Below are positions 17,157 to 26,471 of a stretch of DNA of 64,000 bases, piece by piece. The translations under genes were made by a program, and so were the position numbers. Source of the DNA: Bacillus sp. AFS006103 (GTDB taxonomy: Bacteria > Bacillota > Bacilli > Bacillales > Cytobacillaceae); contig NTXX01000011.1 of the NCBI GenBank assembly GCA_002559145.1, forward strand, positions 523,707 to 587,706, read 5' to 3'. The notes below the pieces were generated by a model, which saw only the letters and a program-made list of their open reading frames with translations, did not search any database and was not told the origin of the DNA. Every line of letters begins with the position of its first letter. Within the stretch, counting starts at the first letter, position 1.

Positions 17157-17185
17157 TATACAAATCATTTTATCTTTTCTATAAT
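17157..17185 (+). promoter_or_regulatory. Sigma-A-type promoter of the cobalamin operon
   Basis: TATACA (17157-17162) and a perfect TATAAT (17180-17185) are 17 nt apart, about 25 nt before the riboswitch. Confidence 0.55.
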
Positions 17186-17211
17186 GAGATTAACAAAAAA
17201 TATTTTTAAAA

Positions 17212-17405
17212 ATTAGGTGCTAAATCTTATCAAAAGATTTTTAGCTTAAAAGGGAAGTTTGGTATAAGCCAACGCGGTCCCGCCACTGTAAATGGGAGCA
17301 ACCTATATTATGTCACTGTCGAAGACGATGGGAAGACATAGGAAGCGATGATCATGAGCCAGGAAACCTGCCTAATTCTTGTGCGCCAATAAACCTACGA
17401 GGATA
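17212..17405 (+). promoter_or_regulatory. Cobalamin riboswitch
   Basis: The aptamer core is clear: AAAAGGGAAGTTTGGT, AACGCGGTCCCGCCACTGTAA, and the B12 box GAGCCAGGAAACCTGCC at 17355-17371. Adenosylcobalamin binding should repress the uptake and salvage operon that follows. Confidence 0.94.
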
Positions 17406-17469
17406 GGAAGGGTGTTGAAGGGCTAGACTCTCTTTACTTTATATTAGTAAACCTGAATCTAATCATACC

Positions 17470-17504
17470 AACATCTCCATGTCATTTGTGGAGATGTTTT
17501 TTGT
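17470..17504 (+). terminator. Cobalamin riboswitch terminator
   Basis: AACATCTCCA (17470-17479) pairs perfectly with TGGAGATGTT (17489-17498), followed by a T run, 80 nt before btuF. Confidence 0.85.
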
Positions 17505-17582
17505 TGTTATCCGGCTATTGGGTTAGCACAGGGACTTATTTTTTGTTACATACATGTAATTACACAGAAAGCAGGGAGAAAA

Positions 17583-18548
17583 ATGAAGAAGTTGTATTCA
17601 TTGCTGTTAGTAGTATTATTGACAGTAGGAGTTTTGGCAGGGTGTGCTGAAAAGAAAGATCAGGTAAATGAAGAGAATAAAACAAGTGTTGAAAAGAAAA
17701 CAGCAGAAATAACGTATCCACTTACACTTACAGATGCAACCAAAACCAAAGTTACTATTGAAAAAAAACCTGAAAAGATTGTTTCACTTATTCCAAGTAA
17801 TACAGAAATTGTTTTTGCCCTAGGTCTAGACAAAGAAGTGGTCGGGGTAACCGATTTTGATAACTATCCAGAAGCTGCCACGAAGAAAGAGAAAATTGGC
17901 GGGCAAGAAATAAATGTGGAAAAGATTATTTCCTTAAAACCGGATTTAGTTTTAGCACATGCCTCTTGGGCTTCTAATGCTGAAGCAGGGCTTCAGCAGT
18001 TAAAAGATGCGGGTATTGCAGTATTTGTCGTTAATGATGCCCAAAACTTTGACCAAGTCTTTGATTCGATTGATATGATTGGGAAAGCTACCGGTGAAAC
18101 GGTTAAAGCAAATGAGATTATCTCCGGGATGAAAGAAAAATTAGAAGATATTAAAGCAAAGGCTAGCGAGATAAAAGAAAAGAAAAAGGTATTAGTTGAG
18201 GTTTCACCCGCTCCAGAAATTTATACATCGGGAAAGAATACGTTTATGGATCAAATGCTTCGTTTGATTAACGCGGAAAACATCGCAAATGATCAAGAAG
18301 GCTGGATTAAAATTGACCAAGAAGCAATGATTAAACGCAATCCAGATGTCATTGTCACAACTTATGGATACTATGTCAAGAACCCGGTTGATCAAGTATT
18401 AACTAGAAAAGGCTGGGAAACGGTCAACGCGGTAAAAAATAAGCATGTTGTCGATGTCGATTCGGACCGTGTGACACGTACAGGCCCAAGGATCGTTGAA
18501 GGAGTAGAAGATCTTGCGAAGGCTGTCTATCCTGACATTTTTAAATAA
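17583..18548 (+). CDS. btuF: Cobalamin ABC transporter substrate-binding lipoprotein
   Basis: A 321-residue lipoprotein: signal peptide with lipobox LAGC (acylated Cys at about residue 21), a charged linker, then a class III binding fold (PEKIVSLIPSNTEIVFALGLDKEVVGVTDF, KPDLVLAH, NPDVIVTTYG). The first gene after the cobalamin riboswitch, so cobalamin/cobinamide is the expected ligand. GGGAG lies 5 nt before the ATG. It should deliver corrinoids to the BtuC permease, whose start lies inside its 3' end. Confidence 0.9.
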   Translation: MKKLYSLLLVVLLTVGVLAGCAEKKDQVNEENKTSVEKKTAEITYPLTLTDATKTKVTIEKKPEKIVSLIPSNTEIVFALGLDKEVVGVTDFDNYPEAATKKEKIGGQEINVEKIISLKPDLVLAHASWASNAEAGLQQLKDAGIAVFVVNDAQNFDQVFDSIDMIGKATGETVKANEIISGMKEKLEDIKAKASEIKEKKKVLVEVSPAPEIYTSGKNTFMDQMLRLINAENIANDQEGWIKIDQEAMIKRNPDVIVTTYGYYVKNPVDQVLTRKGWETVNAVKNKHVVDVDSDRVTRTGPRIVEGVEDLAKAVYPDIFK

Positions 18549-19575
18549 CAAGTATTTAGCCTATTGTCTAGCGGGAACTTTTCTTGTTCTTTCTATATTA
18601 TTAGGGATTTCAATTGGAACAGTTTCGGTTCCAATCATAACGATTATAAAGATTATTGGTGCAAAAGTTTTTGGGTTAAGTATACTGGAGACAATCGACC
18701 CAATGTATTCAAGTATTGTCCTAAACATACGCTTACCTAGAGTGATTTTATCAGGTCTTGTCGGTGCTTCCCTTGCTATTGCAGGGGCAGCCTTTCAAGG
18801 ACTGCTTCGAAATCCGTTAGCAGATCCTTATACATTAGGAGTATCCTCCGGGGCATCTGTAGGTGCGGTTTTGACACTGTTTTTCCAGCTGTCAATCCCA
18901 TTTGTAGGTTCCTTTACCTTGCCATTATTAAGTATCCTATTTTCATTCTTAACCATCTTTCTAGTTCTTACCTTCGCTAGTAAAATCGAACGCTCGATGC
19001 GAGTGGAAACGATTATTTTAACGGGTATCATTTTTAGTTCCTTTTTAGGAGCCATTATTTCACTGATGATCGCATTGACCGGAGATGAACTCCGCCAAAT
19101 TATTGGCTGGCTGCTAGGGAGCGTATCGATGAGAGGCTGGGAATACATAAAGATCATTTTGCCATTTTTTATCATTGGATCAGGACTGCTAATCTTTAAT
19201 GCCAAGGAATTAAATGCCATGTCATTTGGTGAAGAACGAGCACAGCATTTAGGGGTCAACGTACAAAAGAGAAAGCTCATAATCTTAACAGCGGGCTCAA
19301 TATTAACCGGAGCGGCGGTTGCGGTGTCAGGCACCATCGGTTTTGTCGGGTTAGTGATCCCCCATCTATCAAGATTATTATGGGGCCCGGACCATCGGCA
19401 TCTTCTTCCCCTATCCATCATAACGGGGAGCGGTTTTTTAATGTTAGCTGACTTGATATCAAGAACAATTATCTCTCCTACAGAATTACCGATTGGTGTG
19501 ATTACTGCTTTAATTGGTGCACCTGTATTTGCACTAATTCTGCTACAAAGAAAAAGGATGGAAAGAAGTGGTTAA
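18514..19575 (+). CDS. btuC: Cobalamin ABC transporter permease
   Basis: A 353-residue FecCD/BtuC-type permease with about ten membrane segments. Family motifs: RLPRVILSGLVGASLAIAGAAFQGLLRNPLADPYTLGVSSGASVG in two parts near the N-terminus, and the ATPase-coupling GTIGFVGLVIPHLSRLL region. The TTG at 18514 has GGAG 9 nt upstream and overlaps btuF by 35 nt, so coupling is likely; no better start is seen downstream. Confidence 0.9.
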   Translation: MRRLSILTFLNNKYLAYCLAGTFLVLSILLGISIGTVSVPIITIIKIIGAKVFGLSILETIDPMYSSIVLNIRLPRVILSGLVGASLAIAGAAFQGLLRNPLADPYTLGVSSGASVGAVLTLFFQLSIPFVGSFTLPLLSILFSFLTIFLVLTFASKIERSMRVETIILTGIIFSSFLGAIISLMIALTGDELRQIIGWLLGSVSMRGWEYIKIILPFFIIGSGLLIFNAKELNAMSFGEERAQHLGVNVQKRKLIILTAGSILTGAAVAVSGTIGFVGLVIPHLSRLLWGPDHRHLLPLSIITGSGFLMLADLISRTIISPTELPIGVITALIGAPVFALILLQRKRMERSG

Positions 19576-19578
19576 AGG

Positions 19579-21045
19579 ATGATCAACGTTCAACAGGTTT
19601 CTGGTGGATACTCAAGTGACGCTGTTCTGAAAGATATTTCCTTTAACGTGGAAAAGGGAGAATTATTTGGGATATTAGGACCAAATGGAAGTGGTAAGAC
19701 AACTCTTTTGAAAATGCTCAGTGGAATTTTACCGTTCCAAGGAGGGGAGATTGTGATCAATGGAAAACCGCTCAATGAATATAAGGCGAAGCAGTTGGCA
19801 AAAATTATCGCTGTTCTTTCCCAGCATTCATCACAGTCTTTCTCCTACACGGTAAAAGAAACCGTCTCCCTCGGCCGTTATGCCCACCAAAAGGGGTTGT
19901 TCCAAACTTGGAGTACCGCCGATGAAGAGGTCGTCCAAAAAGTAATGAAGCAAATAGGTGTATCCAGATTCCAAAATAAAAATATTCAGGAGTTATCAGG
20001 CGGGGAAAAACAACGAGTCTTTCTCGCTCAAGCCTTAGCCCAAGAACCTGAGATTCTCTTATTAGATGAACCCACAAACCACTTGGATTTATCGTACCAA
20101 AAGGAATTATTAGATTTCTTAAAACAATGGACATCAGAAAACGGGTTAACCGTCATCTCAATTTTTCATGATTTAAACCTTGCGGGGCTGTATTGTGACC
20201 GGTTGCTCCTTCTTGAAAACGGACGGATTAATATTGATCAGATTCCTAATGAAGTGCTTCGGGAAGAACGAATAAGAGACGTTTACCATACAGACATTCA
20301 AAAACATCCTCATCCTAAAGTCGCTGCCCCACAAATGGTCTTACTTCCTAAAATGAATAGCGAAGTTGTCGATTTTAACATAGATGAGTCGAAGTTACAT
20401 GTTTCGGAAGAAATAATCGAGTTATCAACGCCTATTCCATTAAGGACCATGTCATCAGGGGTCATTGGTTCGGGAACGGGGTGGCACCAAACATTTGTCA
20501 ACCGACATGTTCACAAGGATTACAGCTGTAGTAACCATCGAGCAGAAATGGCCTCATTTTTAAAATCAAAGGGGTTTGAACCGTCGGAAACCGTTGGGAT
20601 GATGACAGCCGTCGTGCTTGAAGATGTGGTCTATAAACGATTTATAAATGATGAATTCTCCATCTTTGTTGTGGTAACAGCAGGGGTAGGAAATGCAATT
20701 GATGCGTCTAAAGGTGAATTGCATTCATTTGAAATGACTCCCGGCACAATTAATACTTGGATCTTTGTAAACGGCGAGCTGACAGAAGAGGCTTTTATCC
20801 AAAGCATCATGACCGCAACAGAAGCAAAGGTCAAGGCAATGAATGATCAAATGGTAATCGATGTAGTGACAGGAACGATCGCTTCCGGAACCTCGACCGA
20901 TAGTATCTTAATCGCTGCTACACAAACCGGAGCGGTTCTGGAATTTGCAGGAACGATTACCCCGTTAGGAAAGCTTATAGGCAAAGCTGTTTATCAGTGC
21001 ACGACTGAAGCCATTCAAAAATCAAGTAAAAGGAAACAAAAATGA
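19579..21045 (+). CDS. BtuD-CbiZ fusion: cobalamin ABC ATPase plus adenosylcobinamide amidohydrolase
   Basis: A 488-residue two-domain protein. Residues 1-240 are an ABC ATPase: Walker A GPNGSGKTT, signature LSGGEKQR, Walker B LLLDEP and H-loop SIFHD. Residues from about 285 to the end are CbiZ: SGVIGSGTGWHQTFVNRHV, NHRAEMASFL, GMMTAVVLEDVV and the VVVTAGVGNA box. CbiZ cleaves the side chain of adenosylpseudocobalamin/cobinamide to adenosylcobyric acid, so foreign corrinoids can be remodelled as they enter. BtuD-CbiZ fusions are known in some Bacillus. Its stop overlaps cbiB by ATGA. Confidence 0.92.
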   Translation: MINVQQVSGGYSSDAVLKDISFNVEKGELFGILGPNGSGKTTLLKMLSGILPFQGGEIVINGKPLNEYKAKQLAKIIAVLSQHSSQSFSYTVKETVSLGRYAHQKGLFQTWSTADEEVVQKVMKQIGVSRFQNKNIQELSGGEKQRVFLAQALAQEPEILLLDEPTNHLDLSYQKELLDFLKQWTSENGLTVISIFHDLNLAGLYCDRLLLLENGRINIDQIPNEVLREERIRDVYHTDIQKHPHPKVAAPQMVLLPKMNSEVVDFNIDESKLHVSEEIIELSTPIPLRTMSSGVIGSGTGWHQTFVNRHVHKDYSCSNHRAEMASFLKSKGFEPSETVGMMTAVVLEDVVYKRFINDEFSIFVVVTAGVGNAIDASKGELHSFEMTPGTINTWIFVNGELTEEAFIQSIMTATEAKVKAMNDQMVIDVVTGTIASGTSTDSILIAATQTGAVLEFAGTITPLGKLIGKAVYQCTTEAIQKSSKRKQK

Positions 21046-22025
21046 TTATCTATCATTTAATCGCAATAACAATTGCTTATCTTATCGACATGTTTATTGG
21101 AGATCCACCCAATTGGCCTCATCCGGTTAGATGGATTGGGAAGATGATCACATTTTTTGAAAAACGTTTAAATAAAGGGAAGTCTAAACAATTAAAAGGG
21201 GTGGGTATGCTCCTTTTTGTTTTACTCTCTGTTTATATCATTGCGTTGGTTTTAGTAGAAACAGGATATGGAATTCATCCTATTGTCGGGGTCCTAGTAG
21301 AAAGTATTATTATTTCTACCACGATTGCCCAAAAGAGCTTAAAGAGAGCGGCTCTAGAAGTCTATCGTCCATTAAGTAAGGGTGGACTTTCTGAAGCGAG
21401 GACAAAACTATCCTATATTGTTGGCCGCGATACTGAATCATTGGATGAAGGTGAAATTGCACGTGGGACGATTGAAACAGTTGCCGAAAATACCAGTGAT
21501 GGAGTGACTTCCCCGATGTTTTGGGCACTGCTTGGTGGAGCCCCGCTTGCGATGGTTTATCGCGCAGCAAATACATGTGACTCGATGGTAGGCCATATGA
21601 ATAATAGGTATATAGAGTTTGGCTGGGCGTCTGCAAAATGGGATGATGTCATGAATTGGCTCCCCAGTCGATTAACAGGAATGATTATGCTGCTGGGACA
21701 ACGACCTGAGAGCATTACATATAAAAAAGCGTGGACGATTTTGTTCCGCGACGCAAAAAAGCATCCGAGCCCAAACAGTGGCTGGGGGGAAGCAGCTGTT
21801 GCAGCAATTTTAGGAATACAGCTTGGGGGTATCAATTATTACCAAGGGATCGTTTCCAACCGAGCAAAAATGGGTGACCCCATTCAGCCCATCCAGGCTG
21901 ACCATATCATTCAAGCCAATCACATTCTTAGCAAAACAGTCTTATTATTTTTACTACTTTTATGGATAGGGGGAATACTCCTTGATTTGGCCGTCGCATG
22001 GATCGAATCCACAATATTTATATAA
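21042..22025 (+). CDS. cbiB: Adenosylcobinamide-phosphate synthase CbiB
   Basis: A 327-residue membrane enzyme that attaches aminopropanol phosphate to adenosylcobyric acid. Family motifs: YLIDMFIGDPPNWPHPVRWIGKMI at the N-terminus, IVGRDTESLDEGEIARGTIETVAENTSDGVTSP in the middle and the RAANTCDSMVGH and SPNSGWGEAAVAAILGIQLGG boxes. About five membrane segments. It overlaps btuD-cbiZ at the start and cobD at the end by 44 nt. It consumes the product of the upstream CbiZ and of CobD. Confidence 0.94.
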   Translation: MIIYHLIAITIAYLIDMFIGDPPNWPHPVRWIGKMITFFEKRLNKGKSKQLKGVGMLLFVLLSVYIIALVLVETGYGIHPIVGVLVESIIISTTIAQKSLKRAALEVYRPLSKGGLSEARTKLSYIVGRDTESLDEGEIARGTIETVAENTSDGVTSPMFWALLGGAPLAMVYRAANTCDSMVGHMNNRYIEFGWASAKWDDVMNWLPSRLTGMIMLLGQRPESITYKKAWTILFRDAKKHPSPNSGWGEAAVAAILGIQLGGINYYQGIVSNRAKMGDPIQPIQADHIIQANHILSKTVLLFLLLLWIGGILLDLAVAWIESTIFI

Positions 22026-23079
22026 AGCGATGGGGTTAGCTCTCCCAAACCAGTTTATTGATTTTAGCGCAAACATCAATCCACTTGGTCCACCACCTGT
22101 TTTGAAAGAAAGGTGGCAGGATTTTTTTCGCGAAATTATTGTTTATCCAGATCCGTTCGCCACAAAGATGAGGGACATAATTTCAAAATCAGAACAGGTA
22201 ACGTATGAATCCATTTTAATTGGCAATGGCGGGGCAGAGCTAATTACCCTGCTTGCTCGAATGCTTGCCGGCAAAAAAGTCGTCATCGTGGAACCAACAT
22301 TTTCTGAATACGAAGAAGCATGTCGGGCAAACAGCTGTGAAATTGTCTACCATCAATTAGTGGAACCTAATTTTGAATTGAACACGGCCGATTTACACTT
22401 AAGTCTTTTGGATGCGGATGCCTTGTTTTTGTGCAACCCTAACAATCCAACAGGAATCCAATATTCTGCGACAACAATTATCTCGATTGTAGAGGAATGT
22501 GAAAAGCGAAATTGCTTAGTCATTTTGGATGAAGCATTTTTCGATTTTTTAATAGAATATGAATCAATAGTTCCATACATAAACAAATTTTCAAATTTGA
22601 TTATCATCCGTTCGTTAACCAAGATGTTTGCAATCCCAGGAATACGTTTAGGATATATAGTTGCTCCACCTGCGCTTGTTTCAGAACTTAGCAAATGGCA
22701 ATCACATTGGAGTGTCAATACGATTGCGTTGATGGCAGGGGAACTTTGTCTGCAATCTGGAACTTTTATGAAAGAAACACAAGAATTTATTTGTCATGAG
22801 CGAAAAAGGCTTTTTTCCTTTTTAATTAAAAATGAATTTGTAGTTTCATCCTCTCGTGTTAATTTCTACCTATTACAGGATCCGCATTTACAGGATCAAT
22901 TCTCATTGTTTGAGTTTCTTCTTCATCAAGGCATCATTGCACGGCATACCTTTAATTTCCCTGGCTTAGAGGGAAGATGGCTGCGTTTTGCTATAAAGGG
23001 TCATGATGACAATAATCAACTAATGGAGGTGTTAGCACGATGGAGACACCATCATTCATCTTCATCACAGGGGGAGTAA
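21982..23079 (+). CDS. cobD: L-threonine-O-3-phosphate decarboxylase (PLP enzyme)
   Basis: A 365-residue HisC-like aminotransferase-fold enzyme. The start region HGSNPQYLYKAMGL with FSANINPLGPP is typical of CobD; the PLP Lys is in RSLTKMFAIPGIRLGY, and CNPNNPTG is the substrate loop. It makes (R)-1-aminopropan-2-ol phosphate for CbiB. It starts at a TTG with AGGGGG 9 nt upstream, 44 nt inside cbiB. The 3' end overlaps cobU by 40 nt. Confidence 0.9.
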   Translation: MIWPSHGSNPQYLYKAMGLALPNQFIDFSANINPLGPPPVLKERWQDFFREIIVYPDPFATKMRDIISKSEQVTYESILIGNGGAELITLLARMLAGKKVVIVEPTFSEYEEACRANSCEIVYHQLVEPNFELNTADLHLSLLDADALFLCNPNNPTGIQYSATTIISIVEECEKRNCLVILDEAFFDFLIEYESIVPYINKFSNLIIIRSLTKMFAIPGIRLGYIVAPPALVSELSKWQSHWSVNTIALMAGELCLQSGTFMKETQEFICHERKRLFSFLIKNEFVVSSSRVNFYLLQDPHLQDQFSLFEFLLHQGIIARHTFNFPGLEGRWLRFAIKGHDDNNQLMEVLARWRHHHSSSSQGE

Positions 23080-23612
23080 GAAGCGGGAAGAGCAGTTTTG
23101 CGGAGAGGAAATCAGTCGAAATTGCAAATAAAACTGGGGGACGACTTAACTATTTGGCAACAGGTGTTGCTTCGGATCCAGAAATGAAGGACCGAATTGA
23201 AAAACACCAACATGATCGATTATCAGGGGCTTATCCTTGGAAAACATATGAATGGTCTGTACAAATTGGTAAGATGGCTGATGAGTTCAATGCCAAAGAT
23301 GTCGTTTTACTAGATTGTGTCACGACACTATTAAATAATGAATTGTTTTCTTTTGAGCATAAGTGGGAGGAACGGTTTTTAGAAACCGTCAAAGATAATA
23401 TTATCACGGGCATTTCTTCCATAAAAAATTGTGCTGGGACCCTGATTGTTGTCAGTAATGAAGTTTTAAACGAACCTTTACCTAACGATGAAATGGTGTT
23501 CACGTATGGACGTTTGCTAGGACAAATTCATCAGGATTTGGTCAAGGAAGCAGACCAAGTGTTTTTAGTGGAAGCAGGAATTCCAATCGGAATGAAGGGA
23601 GTCCTACGATGA
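23040..23612 (+). CDS. cobU: Adenosylcobinamide kinase/guanylyltransferase
   Basis: A 190-residue CobU. The P-loop is ITGGVRSGKSSFAE, then YLATG, HQHDR (the guanylylated His region), VLLDCVTTLLNN and VSNEVLNEPLP. It phosphorylates adenosylcobinamide and converts it to the GDP form. GGAGGTG lies 9 nt before the ATG. A diverged second copy is seen at 26423-26857. Confidence 0.93.
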   Translation: METPSFIFITGGVRSGKSSFAERKSVEIANKTGGRLNYLATGVASDPEMKDRIEKHQHDRLSGAYPWKTYEWSVQIGKMADEFNAKDVVLLDCVTTLLNNELFSFEHKWEERFLETVKDNIITGISSIKNCAGTLIVVSNEVLNEPLPNDEMVFTYGRLLGQIHQDLVKEADQVFLVEAGIPIGMKGVLR

Positions 23613-25117
23613 AAGGGATCATGATTCAAGGTACAGCTTCAGATGTGGGGAAAAGTCTGATCGTCACCGCGATGTGTCGAATCCTTGCCAATGAGGGAGT
23701 CAGAGTTACCCCATTTAAATCGCAGAACATGTCCAATAATTCTTACGTGACAAGAGATGGAAAGGAAATCGGCAGAGCGCAAGGAATTCAAGCGGAGGCA
23801 GCTCGAGTGGAGCCTTCTGTTTGGATGAATCCGATTCTATTAAAGCCGCGGTCAGATCAGCACGCAGAAATTGTTTATCTGGGAAAAGCACTCGAAACCC
23901 TTTCAGGGCGTGGGTATCGAGATCACTTCTATGAACAAGGGTTAGCAGTCATTCAACAATCACTCCATCACCTTGCCGAAGAATTTGATGTCGTCGTGGT
24001 TGAAGGGGCAGGCAGTCCGGTTGAAATCAATTTAAAGGACCGCGAATTAGTCAATATGAAGGTTGCTGAACTAGCAGATGTTCCTGTTGTCCTTGTTGCT
24101 GATATCGATCGCGGTGGAGTGTTTGCCAGTATTGTTGGTACGCTTGATCTCTTGGAATCGAATGAACGGCAAAGAGTGGTCGGTGTAATTATCAATAAAT
24201 TTCGCGGCGATATCACCTTATTTGAAGATGGGGTTCAATGGCTCGAAAAGAAGACAGGTGTCCCTGTATTAGGTATTTTGCCATATGTGGAAAATCATAT
24301 GATCGATGGGGAGGATTCCTTGTCGATTCGAACCCAATTTTCAAAACGCACTAACGGAGTTCTTGATATTGCCGTCATTCATCTGCCGTTTATCTCAAAT
24401 TACAGTGATTTGGAGCCATTCTTATATGAAGAAGATGTGACGCTCCGCTGGGTCCATAATAAGAGTGAATTTGGCCAACCCGATGCGATCATTATTCCAG
24501 GGACTAAAAGTACAAGCAATGACATGACCCATTTAAGAGAAAATCAGTTAGATATACTCGTCCAAAACCATATTGCAAATGGCGGTTATGTTGTTGGAAT
24601 CTGCGGGGGCTATCAAATCCTTGGTGAGGAAATGTTGGATAAAGAAGGTTCTGATACTGGAATACCGAACCACAAGGTAAGGGGGTTAGGGGTTATCCCC
24701 GCAACAACTACTTTTTATAAAGAAAAAGAAACAAATCAAGTTATTGCCATGTATCACCATGCTACTGGATTGCGATCCAATCATCCCTTAGAAGGCTATG
24801 AGATCCATTTAGGTAAAACAATCTTTTCAAAAGAAGTTTGTCCATTTTTAACATTAGCGAATGGGTTGGAAGAAGGCTATTTCGGACATGGCGGTCAAAT
24901 TATTGGAACATATCTTCACCATCTTTTTCATAATGATGAGTGGAGAAATCAATGGTTAAATATGATTCGGAAAAAGAAGGGATTGCCGTCCGAACAAATT
25001 CGATCGATTAGCGAGTATAAAGACAAGCGCTATGATTTGATCGCCGCAGAAATGAAAAGTCATCTAAAATGGGACCTAATTAAACAAATCATCAATCAAT
25101 GGGGTTCAAAAGGATGA
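23609..25117 (+). CDS. cobQ: Cobyric acid synthase (CbiP/CobQ)
   Basis: A 502-residue amidotransferase. The N-terminal ATPase (MIQGTASDVGKSL; FKSQNMSNNSYVT; GAGSPVEINL) is followed by a class I glutamine amidotransferase domain with nucleophile Cys in VGICGGYQILG and His in GTYLHHLFHN. It amidates four carboxylates of adenosylcobyrinic diamide. This is the only late corrin-ring enzyme here; earlier corrin genes are not in the window. Starts 4 nt inside cobU (ATGA). Confidence 0.95.
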   Translation: MKGIMIQGTASDVGKSLIVTAMCRILANEGVRVTPFKSQNMSNNSYVTRDGKEIGRAQGIQAEAARVEPSVWMNPILLKPRSDQHAEIVYLGKALETLSGRGYRDHFYEQGLAVIQQSLHHLAEEFDVVVVEGAGSPVEINLKDRELVNMKVAELADVPVVLVADIDRGGVFASIVGTLDLLESNERQRVVGVIINKFRGDITLFEDGVQWLEKKTGVPVLGILPYVENHMIDGEDSLSIRTQFSKRTNGVLDIAVIHLPFISNYSDLEPFLYEEDVTLRWVHNKSEFGQPDAIIIPGTKSTSNDMTHLRENQLDILVQNHIANGGYVVGICGGYQILGEEMLDKEGSDTGIPNHKVRGLGVIPATTTFYKEKETNQVIAMYHHATGLRSNHPLEGYEIHLGKTIFSKEVCPFLTLANGLEEGYFGHGGQIIGTYLHHLFHNDEWRNQWLNMIRKKKGLPSEQIRSISEYKDKRYDLIAAEMKSHLKWDLIKQIINQWGSKG

Positions 25118-25902
25118 AGTTCTTAATAGGTTTTTTAATAGATATTCAATTTTTTACGGCAATCCCTATCAGATTTGAATTACCCATGGATAAAGAACAT
25201 CTTAAAAAGTCAGTGCAAGCCTTTCCGTTAGTAGGTTTAATGCAAGGAATCATTTATGCAGCTGTATTTTACTTGTGCCTTGAATTTACTCCTTTTTCCC
25301 ATCTTGCGGCAGCTTTCTTGCTGTGGGTGGCAACGATTCTCTTAACGGGAGGAATTCATCTAGATGGCTGGATGGATGCCAGTGATGCTTATTTTTCCTA
25401 TCAAGACCAGGGGAAAAGACTTGAAATCATGAAGGATCCGAGAACAGGAGCATTCGGTGTTTTATCTATTTTAGTTTTATTAAGTTCTCGGTTTTTATTT
25501 ATTTATGAAAGTACAACGAATGTGGAAAACCTTCAATGGTTCATGATTGCAGCCATTCCATTTTTGAGTAAAAGTGTCATGGGAGTGATGCTGTTAACGG
25601 TGAAGGCTGCCAAGAATGAGGGGCTCGGTTCGTTATTCCAGAATGCGGCGAACCCCCAGTCGCTTTGGCCGTATCCGATTTACTTGGTTAGTTTTCTAGT
25701 GTTCGTTAGTTTATTAATAAAAGAATTCTTCATCATCGCTTTATTGATCTTGGTAGCAGCCTGCTGCTTATTCCTTTTTCGTCGTAAAGCTCTCAAATGG
25801 TTTGGCGGAATTACGGGTGATGTCTTAGGGGCTGCTGTGGAAGGGACTGAGTTACTTCTATGGATGACCGTGTGGTTATGGCATTATTTCGTCATGGTGT
25901 AA
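25114..25902 (+). CDS. cobS: Adenosylcobinamide-GDP ribazoletransferase (cobalamin synthase)
   Basis: A 262-residue membrane protein with about six segments. The family motifs are present: QFFTAIPI near the start, FPLVGLMQG, GGIHLDGWMDASDA (metal-binding Asp residues) and KDPRTGAFG, then GGITGDVLGA. It joins alpha-ribazole (phosphate) to adenosylcobinamide-GDP. ATG 25114 overlaps the cobQ stop (ATGA) and gives the usual N-terminus; an in-frame ATG at 25099 is the alternative. Confidence 0.93.
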   Translation: MKFLIGFLIDIQFFTAIPIRFELPMDKEHLKKSVQAFPLVGLMQGIIYAAVFYLCLEFTPFSHLAAAFLLWVATILLTGGIHLDGWMDASDAYFSYQDQGKRLEIMKDPRTGAFGVLSILVLLSSRFLFIYESTTNVENLQWFMIAAIPFLSKSVMGVMLLTVKAAKNEGLGSLFQNAANPQSLWPYPIYLVSFLVFVSLLIKEFFIIALLILVAACCLFLFRRKALKWFGGITGDVLGAAVEGTELLLWMTVWLWHYFVMV

Positions 25903-26471
25903 CAGAGGAGAACAAACGAAAAGCTTATCTTGGCTGGAACGACTCACCCTTATGTCCTGAATCAAAAACAATTTTGACTTCCAAGACCTATCAGGACTAT
26001 TATTCGAGTGATTTGCAAAGATGTGTTCGGACGGCGGAAAAGTTATTTCCATCAACAAATCCCCATTTAGTAAAAGAATTACGTGAGATGAACTTTGGTA
26101 AATGGGAAGGGAAAACGTATGAAGACTTGAAAGGAAACAATCTCTATCGAAAGTGGCTGGGAGATCCTTTTAATCATTTTCCGCCGCAAGGCGAATCATT
26201 TCACGAGTTCAGCACAAGGGTTGATTCTGCCTGGTCTAAGATTACTGAAGAAGTGCTGAAGTCAAACCTGCAGAGCTGTGCAGTGATTACGCATGGTGGG
26301 GTCATTCGCTATCTTTTGTCTAGGTTTGCACCAGACCAAAAAGAATTTTGGGCTTGGCAGGCAACTCATGATCAAGGTTACGAACTGATATTTGATACAG
26401 AATCGCTAAGGAGGGGGAGACGATGCACTTTATTATTGGAGGTGCCTTTAACGGCAAACGGGCATGGGTAA
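25860..26471 (+). CDS. cobC: Alpha-ribazole/adenosylcobalamin 5'-phosphate phosphatase, CobC-like histidine phosphatase
   Basis: A 203-residue histidine phosphatase. The phosphoryl-accepting His is in ALFRHGVTEEN, with the second catalytic block ITHGGVIRYLL and an intervening ELREMNFGKWEGKTYEDL typical of CobC. It removes the 5'-phosphate from alpha-ribazole phosphate or the cobalamin phosphate. It overlaps cobS by 43 nt and the following gene by 49 nt. An internal ATG at 25878 is a possible start. Confidence 0.85.
   Translation: MDDRVVMALFRHGVTEENKRKAYLGWNDSPLCPESKTILTSKTYQDYYSSDLQRCVRTAEKLFPSTNPHLVKELREMNFGKWEGKTYEDLKGNNLYRKWLGDPFNHFPPQGESFHEFSTRVDSAWSKITEEVLKSNLQSCAVITHGGVIRYLLSRFAPDQKEFWAWQATHDQGYELIFDTESLRRGRRCTLLLEVPLTANGHG

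Noticed and set aside
18828..19421. A 197-codon minus-strand frame
   Set aside because: A long shadow of the btuC permease, with no homology and no start signal.
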